Shown here: in pieces, positions 53,865 to 61,619 of the stretch
Layout of the letters: the number at the start of each line of letters is the position of its first letter
How positions within the stretch are numbered: position 1 is the stretch's first letter
From: Pseudaeromonas sharmana
GTDB taxonomy: Bacteria; Pseudomonadota; Gammaproteobacteria; Enterobacterales; Aeromonadaceae
Length of the DNA: 64,000 bases
Assembly (NCBI RefSeq): GCF_042649925.1
Contig: NZ_JBHSAF010000014.1
Coordinates: 372,001 to 436,000, forward strand
Direction: 5' to 3'
Position numbers and translations under genes: made by a program
The notes under the pieces: generated by a model
Told to the model about the DNA's origin: nothing
Databases searched by the model: none
Seen by the model: only the letters and a program-made list of their open reading frames with translations

Positions 53865-53927
53865 AGATCGGCAAACCAAAAAAACATAACTAATTGAAAT
53901 AAAATGAAATTAATGACGAAACCAGTC

Positions 53928-53943
53928 TGGCATCTGTTTTGCT
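53928..53943 (+). promoter_or_regulatory. Sigma-54 promoter of the glycosyltransferase-like gene
   Basis: TGGCATCTGTTTTGCT: -24 GG at 53929-53930 and -12 GC at 53941-53942, exactly ten bases apart. The expected start is near 53954, 27 bp before ATG 53981. Confidence 0.8.
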
Positions 53944-53980
53944 TTGTCTTTATTAAGCGGTAACACATTGCGGAGGCGAT

Positions 53981-55066
53981 ATGACAAGCAAACACAAATC
54001 CGATCTGGTCGTCATCGGTGATGCCTGGCATGACTGCAGTCCGGCTTACCAGCAGCTGTTTAATCACCTGGCTCGCGAGCGCCAAATTTTATGGGTGACG
54101 CTGCCTGGGCAACAACCAGGTGACGCACCCCATGAACAGCTGCCTGTTACGATGATGTCATTACCACTGAAATCCGTGCTCAGCCCTATCGCCCATTGGT
54201 GGCCCAAATGGCATCAGCAACGGCTCGCCAACCAAATTCGGGACACCATCGCCAGCCTGAATCTGCACCAACCGTTAGTGTTGCTGTTAGCGCAAGCGGC
54301 CTACCCGATCGCCGAGAAACTGACAGAACATCGCATGATTTACCTGCGGTCACGCAACAGCCGACAGCATGCCGATGCGACACCCGACCATGAAGAATCC
54401 GTGATCGCACGCGCCGATCTGGTCATCGCCGAGACAGTCGAGCTGGCTCGCCCGCTGCCCGCAGTCAAGACCAGCTTGCTGCAAGGGGAAAGCTGGATAG
54501 AGGCATTGCCAAGACCGCGCGATCTACCTCGGGGACGCCCTGTTGCCGGTTTCCATGGCCCACTGGATGATACTCTGGACTGGGAGCTGCTTTCGCAGAC
54601 CGCCCGCCGCCGTCCTGACTGGTACTGGGTGTTGATCGGGCCACGTCAAACCTCGGCACTCGATCCCTTGCTACAACTACGAAATGTGTTCTGGCTCGGT
54701 GAGAAGAACTTCGAGCAAGTCGCGGCGTATCGTCAACATTGGCAATTGACCATCATGCCCTATCGGAATGAGCCGAGCGTCACGGCCAAGATACCCTTGT
54801 CTATGCAGCAGGCCCTTCGCTGCGACAAGCCCCTGGTTGTCAGTGCCGACTTTGCCGAACTGCCGAGTTTCAAGCCCTTGCTAAGCAAAATACACACGAT
54901 GCAGGAGTTCAGTGAGTTATTGCCGATCGTCGCGCAAACGCACTCCGGCCCGGAAGAGAGCACATCGCCTCACCTTGTCAGCTTGAGCCATAAAAGGGCG
55001 GCGACGGCGTCACTGTGCGAACTGGGGGTACGTGAATTAGATGGCGTACTCGATAGCCTAAGTTGA
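53981..55066 (+). CDS. Glycosyltransferase-like protein (GT-B fold), sigma-54 controlled
   Basis: 361-aa protein. Its C-terminal half shows the pattern of GT4-type sugar transferases: GFHGPLDDTLDWELLSQTA, then PDWYWVLIGP, NVFWLGEKNFEQVAAY and MPYRNEPSVTAKIPLSMQQA. The N-terminal half (SDLVVIGDAWHDCSPAYQQL) is a plausible acceptor domain. There is no signal peptide. A role in exopolysaccharide or surface glycan synthesis is inferred, not shown. GGAGG precedes ATG 53981. It has its own sigma-54 promoter with LuxO-type boxes, divergent from the FIST-kinase genes. Its 3' end overlaps the convergent luxO-like gene by 9 bp. Confidence 0.75.
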   Translation: MTSKHKSDLVVIGDAWHDCSPAYQQLFNHLARERQILWVTLPGQQPGDAPHEQLPVTMMSLPLKSVLSPIAHWWPKWHQQRLANQIRDTIASLNLHQPLVLLLAQAAYPIAEKLTEHRMIYLRSRNSRQHADATPDHEESVIARADLVIAETVELARPLPAVKTSLLQGESWIEALPRPRDLPRGRPVAGFHGPLDDTLDWELLSQTARRRPDWYWVLIGPRQTSALDPLLQLRNVFWLGEKNFEQVAAYRQHWQLTIMPYRNEPSVTAKIPLSMQQALRCDKPLVVSADFAELPSFKPLLSKIHTMQEFSELLPIVAQTHSGPEESTSPHLVSLSHKRAATASLCELGVRELDGVLDSLS

Positions 55067-56458
55067 TGGATGAACGCCCTCAGACCACGCCAGGCGCTTC
55101 CGGTAGATGGTTGAAGGGCTCAACTCCAGCAAGTTGGCCGCCTGAGGAATATTGCCGCCACAACTGGCGATCGCCTGTTCGATCACCTCTTTTTCTACCA
55201 GCCACATGGGACGAACCCTGGCATCGCTGGTTATCACCGTCACGGGCAGTTCAGCCACCGCTTTGTGACGCTGCGGGATCAATTGGTTCAGCGGTGCCGG
55301 TAGCATGGCCGGAAGAACCTGCTCGCCATTATGCAGTACCACTATATTGCGGATGACATTCTGCAGCTGCCGAACATTTCCTGGCCACTCATAGTCGCGC
55401 AGAATCTGCTCTGCTTCATGGCTGAAACCCACGAACGCTTTGCCTTCCTCGGCGGCGAACTGCCGTAAAAACTCACGGGCTATTTGCAAAACATCATCGC
55501 CACGCTCCCGCAATGCCGGCAAAGGGATCGGAATGACGTGCAAACGATAGTAAAGATCCTCCCGAAACCGCCCGGCCTGCACCTCAGCAAACGGATCCCG
55601 ATTGGTCGCGCAGACAAATCGAACATCAACCTGTTGTTGCTTGCTGCTGCCTACGCGTTGAAAACAGCCGGTCTGGATGAAACGTAACAGTTTGCTCTGC
55701 AGATCCAGCTCCATTTCACATATTTCATCCAAAAACAGGGTGCCTCCGTCGGCACGCTCTGCGGCGCCGATCCGATCGCCTACCGCACCAGTAAACGCGC
55801 CTTTGACATGGCCGAAAATCTCGCTCTCAATCAGATCACGAGGAATGGCGGCACAGTTCATTACCACCAGCGGTTTATCATGGCGCGGACTGAGTTTATG
55901 CAACGTCTCGGCACAGACCTCTTTACCGGTACCACTTTCGCCGGTAATGAACACCGTTGCCTTGCTAGCCGCAGCACTCTCCAAGATGCGGTATACCCCC
56001 TGCATCGGCAGCGAACTGCCGAGAAAGCCACCAAACACACACCGGTCATACTGTTCGCGGTAGCTCTCCACCAGATAGCTCAGTTGCTGATGGCGCACCG
56101 CATTACGCACAGTGGCGGTCAGACGCTTGCCATCAAAGGGCTTGGTTAAAAAATCAAAGGCGCCCTGGCGCATCGCCTCCACGGCAATGTCCACGGAGCC
56201 GTGAGCGGTCACGACGACGACGGTACAGGGAAGATGGCGTTCATTAATGTGGCGCAGGATCTCCATACCACTGATATCTGGCAATTCAAGATCCAATAGA
56301 ACAACCTGGGGCAAGGCGCGCTCCAGCTCAGATAAAACAGGTTTGCCCTCGGCAAAATGCCGCAACTGATATCCCTCATCACGCAGGTAATCCTGATAGA
56401 GCAATGCCAGCGTGGCGCTGTCTTCAACCAAGAAGACGAGTGGGAGATTGGCGACCAT
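55058..56458 (-). CDS. luxO: LuxO-type sigma-54-dependent response regulator
   Basis: Response regulator of 466 aa with strong block-by-block similarity to Vibrio LuxO. The receiver has FLVEDSATLALLY and phospho-acceptor Asp56 (VVLLDLELPDISG). The AAA+ domain shows GESGTGKEVCAETLHKLS, the sigma-54-contacting GAFTGA loop (GHVKGAFTGAVGDR) and LDEICEMELDLQSKLLRFIQ. A Fis-type helix-turn-helix closes the protein (IPQAANLLELSPSTIYRKR). It is downstream of the STAS gene and probably shares its sigma-54 promoter, giving autoregulation. Its own start has GGAG eight bases ahead. I use the symbol for family identity; its output here is the nearby genes, as no Qrr RNA was seen. Confidence 0.88.
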   Translation of the reverse strand: MVANLPLVFLVEDSATLALLYQDYLRDEGYQLRHFAEGKPVLSELERALPQVVLLDLELPDISGMEILRHINERHLPCTVVVVTAHGSVDIAVEAMRQGAFDFLTKPFDGKRLTATVRNAVRHQQLSYLVESYREQYDRCVFGGFLGSSLPMQGVYRILESAAASKATVFITGESGTGKEVCAETLHKLSPRHDKPLVVMNCAAIPRDLIESEIFGHVKGAFTGAVGDRIGAAERADGGTLFLDEICEMELDLQSKLLRFIQTGCFQRVGSSKQQQVDVRFVCATNRDPFAEVQAGRFREDLYYRLHVIPIPLPALRERGDDVLQIAREFLRQFAAEEGKAFVGFSHEAEQILRDYEWPGNVRQLQNVIRNIVVLHNGEQVLPAMLPAPLNQLIPQRHKAVAELPVTVITSDARVRPMWLVEKEVIEQAIASCGGNIPQAANLLELSPSTIYRKRLAWSEGVHPST

Positions 56459-56571
56459 AATGCGACTCCAACGAGAATCCTACATTTGGTCTAACAGAGG
56501 GTGGCGCGGACAACAAGGTCACCACGCGATCACACGACCAGGCTGTTATCTTGCTCGCAATAAATCAACGC

Positions 56572-56955
56572 TCAATGCAAACAGTCTGTGGATGGCAACC
56601 CCGTATCAACCGGTCTAGACACAGCGAGTCGATACGCCAGATATGCCTCCTGATCGACAAAACAGGGAATGGATCTATCGATACGCAGGACACTCAGCAT
56701 CGACTTGGGCTGTCCGGGTGGACAAATCAGACAGAGCGGCACATGGCTATGCATCAGGCGCTTGAACATGAATATCAGCAACCCGATGCCGGAAGAATCC
56801 ACAAATGGCACAGCGGAGAGATCAAGCACGATTTCAGCCGCGGCGTCCGGCAGGCTTTCGACCAATGGCGTCAACTGCTCACAGGCTGCAGCATCCAAGT
56901 CCTCGGCCAACACAATCAGCTTGGCGTTATCCAGCTCTCCCAATGTAATCTTCAT
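56572..56955 (-). CDS. STAS-domain (anti-sigma factor antagonist-like) protein
   Basis: 127-aa single STAS domain protein. The phosphorylatable serine motif FVDSSGIGLLIF (Ser54/Ser55) follows a typical strand EIVLDLSAVP. Such proteins act as phosphorylation-switched partners of anti-sigma kinases or in stressosome-like and chemosensory complexes; no partner kinase or phosphatase is seen nearby. ATG 56955 has AGGGG five bases ahead. A frame reaching 57063 crosses the promoter and is rejected. It is first gene after the sigma-54 promoter, 113 bp ahead of the luxO-like gene. Confidence 0.85.
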   Translation of the reverse strand: MKITLGELDNAKLIVLAEDLDAAACEQLTPLVESLPDAAAEIVLDLSAVPFVDSSGIGLLIFMFKRLMHSHVPLCLICPPGQPKSMLSVLRIDRSIPCFVDQEAYLAYRLAVSRPVDTGLPSTDCLH

Positions 56956-56990
56956 AGTAACCCCTGTCAGTGCTGAGCCTGAAAGGGTTA

Positions 56991-57006
56991 CGCAAAGCCT
57001 GTGCCA
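56991..57006 (-). promoter_or_regulatory. Sigma-54 promoter of the STAS-luxO pair
   Basis: On the minus strand TGGCACAGGCTTTGCG: -24 GG (57005-57004) and -12 GC (56993-56992) exactly ten bases apart, a near-perfect consensus. The expected start is near 56980, 25 bp before the STAS ATG. Confidence 0.85.
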
Positions 57007-57034
57007 GCACAAACAGCGGTTTAAACCGCAAAAT

Positions 57035-57052
57035 GAGGCTCTTTCGAGCCTC
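57035..57052 (-). terminator. Hairpin terminator of the thiamin operon
   Basis: Minus-strand GAGGCTC-GAAA-GAGCCTC followed by ATTTTG, after thiH and just before the sigma-54 promoter. The T-run is short. Confidence 0.6.
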
Positions 57053-57057
57053 TTCAT

Positions 57058-57099
57058 TTGCAATTTGCACTTTTGCCGACTGCGTTATGCAAATTGCAA
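57058..57099 (-). promoter_or_regulatory. Paired LuxO-type activator boxes upstream of STAS-luxO
   Basis: TTGCAATTTGCAC (57058-57070) and ATGCAAATTGCAA (57087-57099), each one base from the LuxO box TTGCA-WWW-TGCAA as I recall it, with centres 29 bp apart. They lie about 60-90 bp upstream of the -24 element. The same arrangement precedes the glycosyltransferase gene 3.2 kb away. Confidence 0.75.
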
Positions 57100-57122
57100 A
57101 ACCGATATGCGTGCAGGCATCG

Positions 57123-58241
57123 TCACAACGCCCGCCGCACATGGCTGCTGGCGTCATGCCAGACGATCTCGATCCCCTGAGCCTGCCACTTGCGCGCCAC
57201 CTCATCAGCCGAACGCACATCATGGATGGCAAATTGTTCAAGCTCAGGTTGCCGCTGTGCATAACCTCCTGGTTGAGTACTGGAACCGGCGCTGGCCTGG
57301 GTAATGCCACAACGAATAGCGCCATCGCGGAAAGCAGCCGACTCCCGGGTAGATAGCGATAATTCGACTTCCGGGTCCAGCAGGCGCCACGCACAGATCA
57401 ACTGAATCAGTTGTCGGTCCGACATCGGGTGGCTGATCTGGCCCCCACCGGTACAAGGCCGCAGCCTGGGGAACGAAATTGAATAGCGGCTCTGCCACCA
57501 GTGCTGGCGCAGGTATGCCAAATGATGAGCCAACATCAGGCTATCGCAGCGCCAATCTTCCAGACCAAGCAACACTCCTAGCCCAATCTTGTCGATCCCC
57601 GCCGCTCCGAGTCGATCCGGTGTCTCCATGCGCCACTGCATGTCCTGCTTGCGGCCGCGCAAGTGATGAGCGGCATAACCGGCAGCATGATACGTCTCCT
57701 GATACACCATGACCGCATCCAGCCCTAACGCAACCAGCTCGCGATAATCGTCACAGGCCAATGGCTGTACCTCCATTGCCAGATATGAGGCATAAGGCTT
57801 CACCACTGGCAACATGCGCCGGAAATAGGCCATTCCGGCTTTCGTTTCATGTTCACCCGTCACCAGCAGCAGGCTATCAAACCCCATCTGCCGGATCGCC
57901 TCGCACTCGGCTTTGACCTCCGCCTCATCGAGCACTTTACGTTTGATATGGTTACTCATCGAAAAACCGCAATAACTGCAATCGTTGGCACACAGATTGG
58001 TCAGATACAGCGGCAGGTAAAAACTCAAGACGTGGCCAAAGCGAAGACGGGTCAGGCGCTCGGCTTCGACTGCCATCGGCAGTAAATAGTCCTCCGCCGC
58101 AGGCGAGATCAGGGCAGCAAAATCATCCAGTGACCGTTGCGAGCGCGATAAGGCACGTTCAACATCCGCCGCCGTAGTGGCGTGAATACGCTGTCTGAAG
58201 CGCTGCCAATCCAACGTTTGCCAAAGCTGATAGAAACTCAT
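57123..58241 (-). CDS. thiH: 2-iminoacetate synthase (tyrosine lyase) ThiH
   Basis: Radical SAM enzyme that splits tyrosine to dehydroglycine for the thiamin thiazole ring. It is 372 aa with the cluster motif NDCSYCGFSMSN (CxxxCxxC starting LCANDC) and a C-terminal region with LSTRESAAFRDGAI. It works with ThiG, whose stop it overlaps by four bases (ATGA). It uses the anaerobic-type route rather than ThiO. Last gene of the thi operon. Confidence 0.97.
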   Translation of the reverse strand: MSFYQLWQTLDWQRFRQRIHATTAADVERALSRSQRSLDDFAALISPAAEDYLLPMAVEAERLTRLRFGHVLSFYLPLYLTNLCANDCSYCGFSMSNHIKRKVLDEAEVKAECEAIRQMGFDSLLLVTGEHETKAGMAYFRRMLPVVKPYASYLAMEVQPLACDDYRELVALGLDAVMVYQETYHAAGYAAHHLRGRKQDMQWRMETPDRLGAAGIDKIGLGVLLGLEDWRCDSLMLAHHLAYLRQHWWQSRYSISFPRLRPCTGGGQISHPMSDRQLIQLICAWRLLDPEVELSLSTRESAAFRDGAIRCGITQASAGSSTQPGGYAQRQPELEQFAIHDVRSADEVARKWQAQGIEIVWHDASSHVRRAL

Positions 58242-59032
58242 GATATCTCCGCGGACAGCGATGCAAGAAACCCTTCAAGCGGACTACTGGCCACAGCCTG
58301 AGTTTGTGGCAGAGCGATGCCAGATTGCCGGGCCAATGCCCCTGCCTCGACCGCCAGGCGAAATGCCGAGGCCATCGCCGCAGGTTGCGCACTCACCGCA
58401 ATCGCCGTATTCACCAGTACAGCATCCGCCCCCATCTCCAACGCCTCCGCCGCATGAGATGGCGCCCCGAGTCCAGCATCGACAATCACCGGCACACTGG
58501 CCTGTTCAATGATGATGCGCAACATGTCTCTGGTCGTCAGCCCGCGATTAGAGCCAATCGCAGCCCCAAGTGGCATAACCGCAGCACACCCCACTTCAGC
58601 CAATCTTTTACACAGCATGGGGTCAGCCGCGCAGTAGGGCAGCACGACAAAGCCTTCCCGAACCAGTTGCTCTGCTGCACGAAGTGTTTCTATCGGGTCT
58701 GGCATCAGATAACGCACATCCGGATGGATCTCCAGTTTCAGCCAGGAGGTACCTAACGCTTCGCGGGCCAATCTGGCGGCATAGATCGCCTCTTCCGCCG
58801 TACGCGCCCCCGAGGTATTTGGTAGCAACTTAACGCCAAGTGCCTGCAGTGGCGCCAGAATTTGTTGATCCGGCTGCTCAAGCCGCACCCGTTTCAATGC
58901 CATAGTCACGAGCTGGGTACCCGAGGCGACCACGGCGGCACTGAGCTGGGCCGCTGACGCGAACTTGCCGGTTCCTAACAGCAGGCGGGAAGTGAATGCG
59001 TGATCGGCAATCGTCAATGTCGATGGTTTCAT
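58238..59032 (-). CDS. thiG: Thiazole synthase ThiG
   Basis: Builds the thiazole phosphate from deoxyxylulose phosphate, dehydroglycine and ThiS thiocarboxylate. It is 264 aa. The Schiff-base lysine region is TMALKRVRL. TSWLKLEIHPDVRYLMPD and DAGLGAPSHAAEALEMGADAVL (read in two parts) are family blocks. ATG 59032 (MKPSTLTIADHAF) has AGGAGG eight bases ahead; the longer frame is thiS sequence read out of frame. It starts 4 bp after thiS. Confidence 0.97.
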   Translation of the reverse strand: MKPSTLTIADHAFTSRLLLGTGKFASAAQLSAAVVASGTQLVTMALKRVRLEQPDQQILAPLQALGVKLLPNTSGARTAEEAIYAARLAREALGTSWLKLEIHPDVRYLMPDPIETLRAAEQLVREGFVVLPYCAADPMLCKRLAEVGCAAVMPLGAAIGSNRGLTTRDMLRIIIEQASVPVIVDAGLGAPSHAAEALEMGADAVLVNTAIAVSAQPAAMASAFRLAVEAGALARQSGIALPQTQAVASSPLEGFLASLSAEIS

Positions 59033-59036
59033 CTTG

Positions 59037-59261
59037 TTACCCTCCTGCAATCGCCGTGAATACCTCAAGTCGCTCACCCGCAGCAATGACACGCGTCGGC
59101 CACTGGCTACGCGGCACGATTTGCTCATCAATCGCCAGCGCAATACCCGCGTGTTCGACAGCAGGATCGTCCTTGAGCAACCCGCATTGGCTTAACCAGC
59201 TCATCAGCGTTAGCTCCGGTTGCCACGGATAGGGCGTCTGATTGCAATAAAACAGTGTCAT
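59037..59261 (-). CDS. thiS: Sulfur carrier protein ThiS
   Basis: Ubiquitin-like sulfur carrier of 74 aa ending in the essential Gly-Gly (FTAIAGG), which is adenylated by ThiF and converted to a thiocarboxylate. The N-terminus MTLFYCNQTPYPW and ALAIDEQIVPRSQW are typical of ThiS. It overlaps the thiF stop by four bases (ATGA). Confidence 0.96.
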   Translation of the reverse strand: MTLFYCNQTPYPWQPELTLMSWLSQCGLLKDDPAVEHAGIALAIDEQIVPRSQWPTRVIAAGERLEVFTAIAGG

Positions 59262-60067
59262 CTCGTTGCCTCCTTGGTCAGATGTTCGCTACAGCAAAGA
59301 CACGCAGGATCACGTTGCCGGCCCAGTTGCTGCCAGCGCTGATCCAGCGCATTGAAACGCAGCACCTGTGTTGCCGCGGGTGTGGGTAATCCACCGAGAA
59401 ACTTCAAGGCCTCCAGCGCCTCGCAGGCACCGACAATGCCGACGGTGGCGCCGAGGATCCCGATTTGACGACAGTCGTCTGCCGCGGCCTGAGGATAGAG
59501 ACAGGCATAACAACCACAGCGCGATAGCAACGGGATAGAGGAAAAATCAAACAAGGCGAGACTCCCCAACCAACCGCTGGCGGCGGCACTGAGCAGAGGC
59601 ACGCCGAGCTGCAAACAGGCTTGATTCAACATCAGCCGCGTGGCCTGGTTGTCACAACAATCCACCACTAGCTGGTATTCCCCTGCCGTTAACAGCCCCA
59701 GCACAGTGTCAGCATGGACCGCCGGGTGAGAATGGATGCGGACGCGGGGATTCATGCTGGTCAGACGCTGCATTGCCTTGTGCGTTTTTCTCTGGCCAAG
59801 GTCCGCCACGCCATACAGGAACTGGCGCTGTAAATTGGACAGCGAAACCTGATCATCATCGCTGATCTCAAGGACGCCAACCCCGGCCGCAACCAGGTAG
59901 GTTGCAACTGCCGAACCTAATCCCCCGACACCGACCAACAGCACGCGTGCCGACTGCAGCCGCCGTTGCGCGCCTTCGCCCCATTCCGGCAGTGCCAGTT
60001 GGCGTCCATACTGCGACCACATCGCCTGTTCCGAGGTGTCCCCCTTCAGGCTCCCGACCTCAAGCAT
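59258..60067 (-). CDS. thiF: ThiS adenylyltransferase ThiF
   Basis: E1-like enzyme that adenylates ThiS. It is 269 aa with YGRQLALPEWG at the start, nucleotide loop GVGGLGSAVATYLVAAG, the DDQVSLSNLQRQFLY motif and zinc cysteines (CGCYACLYP and ACLCC). MoeB is a relative, but the position between thiDE and thiS decides. ATG 60067 has AGGAGG ahead and overlaps thiDE by 8 bp. The frame to 60106 adds only out-of-frame thiDE. Confidence 0.96.
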   Translation of the reverse strand: MLEVGSLKGDTSEQAMWSQYGRQLALPEWGEGAQRRLQSARVLLVGVGGLGSAVATYLVAAGVGVLEISDDDQVSLSNLQRQFLYGVADLGQRKTHKAMQRLTSMNPRVRIHSHPAVHADTVLGLLTAGEYQLVVDCCDNQATRLMLNQACLQLGVPLLSAAASGWLGSLALFDFSSIPLLSRCGCYACLYPQAAADDCRQIGILGATVGIVGACEALEALKFLGGLPTPAATQVLRFNALDQRWQQLGRQRDPACLCCSEHLTKEATR

Positions 60068-61619
60068 GCTCCACCTCCTGATCGGCACGGCATTCAATCC
60101 GCGCAAGCAGCTGTCGGGTCACCGCTTCAGGGTCGGCGGCCTGAGTAATGGCTGATACCATGGCGATGCTCGACACGCCGGTTGCGAGCACGGAAGCGAC
60201 GCGATCGTAGCTGATGCCACCGATGGCCACTGTCGGTCTGTCGCGGCACAGCGCCACAGCCCGCGCCAACCGCTGCAATCCCTGCGGTTGCGAAGCCATC
60301 TGCTTGGTGGCGGTAGGAAAGATATGGCCCAACGCCAGATAAGAGGGTGCAAGCGTCATGGCCAGCGCTAACTCATAAAAGCCATGTGTCGATATCCCGA
60401 GACGGATATTGGCCTCAGCCAACGCAGCAAGATCCGCAGTCAGCAGATCTTCTTGCCCCAAATGGACACCATAGGCTCCGTGTCTAAGCGCCAATTGCCA
60501 ATAGTCATTAATAAACACGCGCGCCTGGTAGCGACGCCCGAGCGCGATGGCTGCGATGATGTGAGTCTCAAGCTGCGGATCCTGCGGATTCTTAATGCGT
60601 AATTGAACCGTCTTGACACCCCACGACAGCAGCCGTTCGATCCACGGCAGGGAATCCACGACCGGATAGAGCCCTAGCGGAGTGCTGATGCCGGCAAAGC
60701 GGTGTGCTCGACGCAAAGGAAGCGCCGCAACCGCTCGCAGATCCGCGTTAACCGTCGCACAAGGGTCCTGCGGGTAGATGGTTGGCAGGCCTTGCTCCGC
60801 GTCCGGCCATCCCTGATGGCCAACGGGGCCAGCCCCCTGCCCGGCGGCATAACCGGCCTGCAAACAGCGTTGCAGGTAGCTTCGGGCCAACACAAGGGCA
60901 TCCGGCAGCAGATAACCTTGCGCCATCAGCGCGGCTATCGCCGACGCCAACGTACAACCAGTTCCATGGTCATGTTTAACTGTCTGTCTGGGCATCACCA
61001 TCCAGAATGCTTGCTGACCATCGGTAAAATAATCGACGGCTAACTCCGGCAACCAGTCATGGTGACCGCCTTTCACCAGCACGGCCTGGCACCCGGAGCT
61101 GATCAGCTGTTGCGCGCCCTGCATGATCTGCTCTGGCGACTCGGCGGCCATTCCGGTCAAGGCTTGCAGCTCACTCCGGTTCGGCGTGATCAGGGTGAGC
61201 GATGGGTAGAGCGATGCCAGCTGTGCATTCAGTTCGCTGGGCATCATGCTTTGGCCGACACTGGCCATCATCACGGGATCATAGATGACAGGGACTGTGC
61301 GTTGCCTGAACGGTTCAAGACGCCTTGCCAAGAGATCAAGCTGTTCCTGACTCCCGATCAATCCAATCTTGATGGCTGCGGGCGGCAAGTCTGTCGCGAG
61401 TGCCTGCCACTGACTCTCCAGCACTGTCGCCGCCACCGGATTTGCGCTCAGGAACTGCCGCGAGTTTTGTGCCGTTACCGCCGTGATGAGTGTGCAGGCA
61501 TGCGCTTGCAGATCATGACAAGTCAGCAGATCGGCCTGAATACCCGCACCACCTGCACAATCAGAACCCCCAAGGCACCAAACAACAGGACGTGAACCGG
61601 TCGTCTCAGCGGGATGCAT
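60060..61619 (-). CDS. thiDE: Bifunctional HMP-P kinase / thiamin phosphate synthase, ThiD-ThiE fusion
   Basis: Fusion of two enzymes, 519 aa. The ThiD part (about 8-265) has LGGSDCAGGAGIQADLLT, YDPVMMASVG and the anion-hole HDHGTGCTLASAIAAL. It phosphorylates HMP-P. The ThiE part (about 310-515) has TVQLRIKNPQ, VFINDYWQLAL, GVHLGQEDL and GHIFPTATK, and couples HMP-PP with thiazole phosphate. ATG 61619 sits after GGAGG and overlaps thiC by 14 bp. A frame to 61721 lies within thiC. In E. coli thiD is elsewhere; the fusion puts the whole late pathway in one operon. Confidence 0.96.
   Translation of the reverse strand: MHPAETTGSRPVVWCLGGSDCAGGAGIQADLLTCHDLQAHACTLITAVTAQNSRQFLSANPVAATVLESQWQALATDLPPAAIKIGLIGSQEQLDLLARRLEPFRQRTVPVIYDPVMMASVGQSMMPSELNAQLASLYPSLTLITPNRSELQALTGMAAESPEQIMQGAQQLISSGCQAVLVKGGHHDWLPELAVDYFTDGQQAFWMVMPRQTVKHDHGTGCTLASAIAALMAQGYLLPDALVLARSYLQRCLQAGYAAGQGAGPVGHQGWPDAEQGLPTIYPQDPCATVNADLRAVAALPLRRAHRFAGISTPLGLYPVVDSLPWIERLLSWGVKTVQLRIKNPQDPQLETHIIAAIALGRRYQARVFINDYWQLALRHGAYGVHLGQEDLLTADLAALAEANIRLGISTHGFYELALAMTLAPSYLALGHIFPTATKQMASQPQGLQRLARAVALCRDRPTVAIGGISYDRVASVLATGVSSIAMVSAITQAADPEAVTRQLLARIECRADQEVEHA

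Noticed and set aside
53700..53980. Qrr-type small RNA near the LuxO-like gene
   Set aside because: No Qrr core sequence or terminator follows either sigma-54 promoter; both lead straight into ribosome sites of protein genes.
53717..54085. 122-aa minus-strand frame over the FIST/glycosyltransferase gap
   Set aside because: Covers the LuxO boxes and sigma-54 promoter and the start of the glycosyltransferase; no ribosome site.
56459..56571. Second sigma-54 promoter directly before the luxO-like gene
   Set aside because: Best candidate on the minus strand has GT instead of GC at -12 and a poor -24 context.
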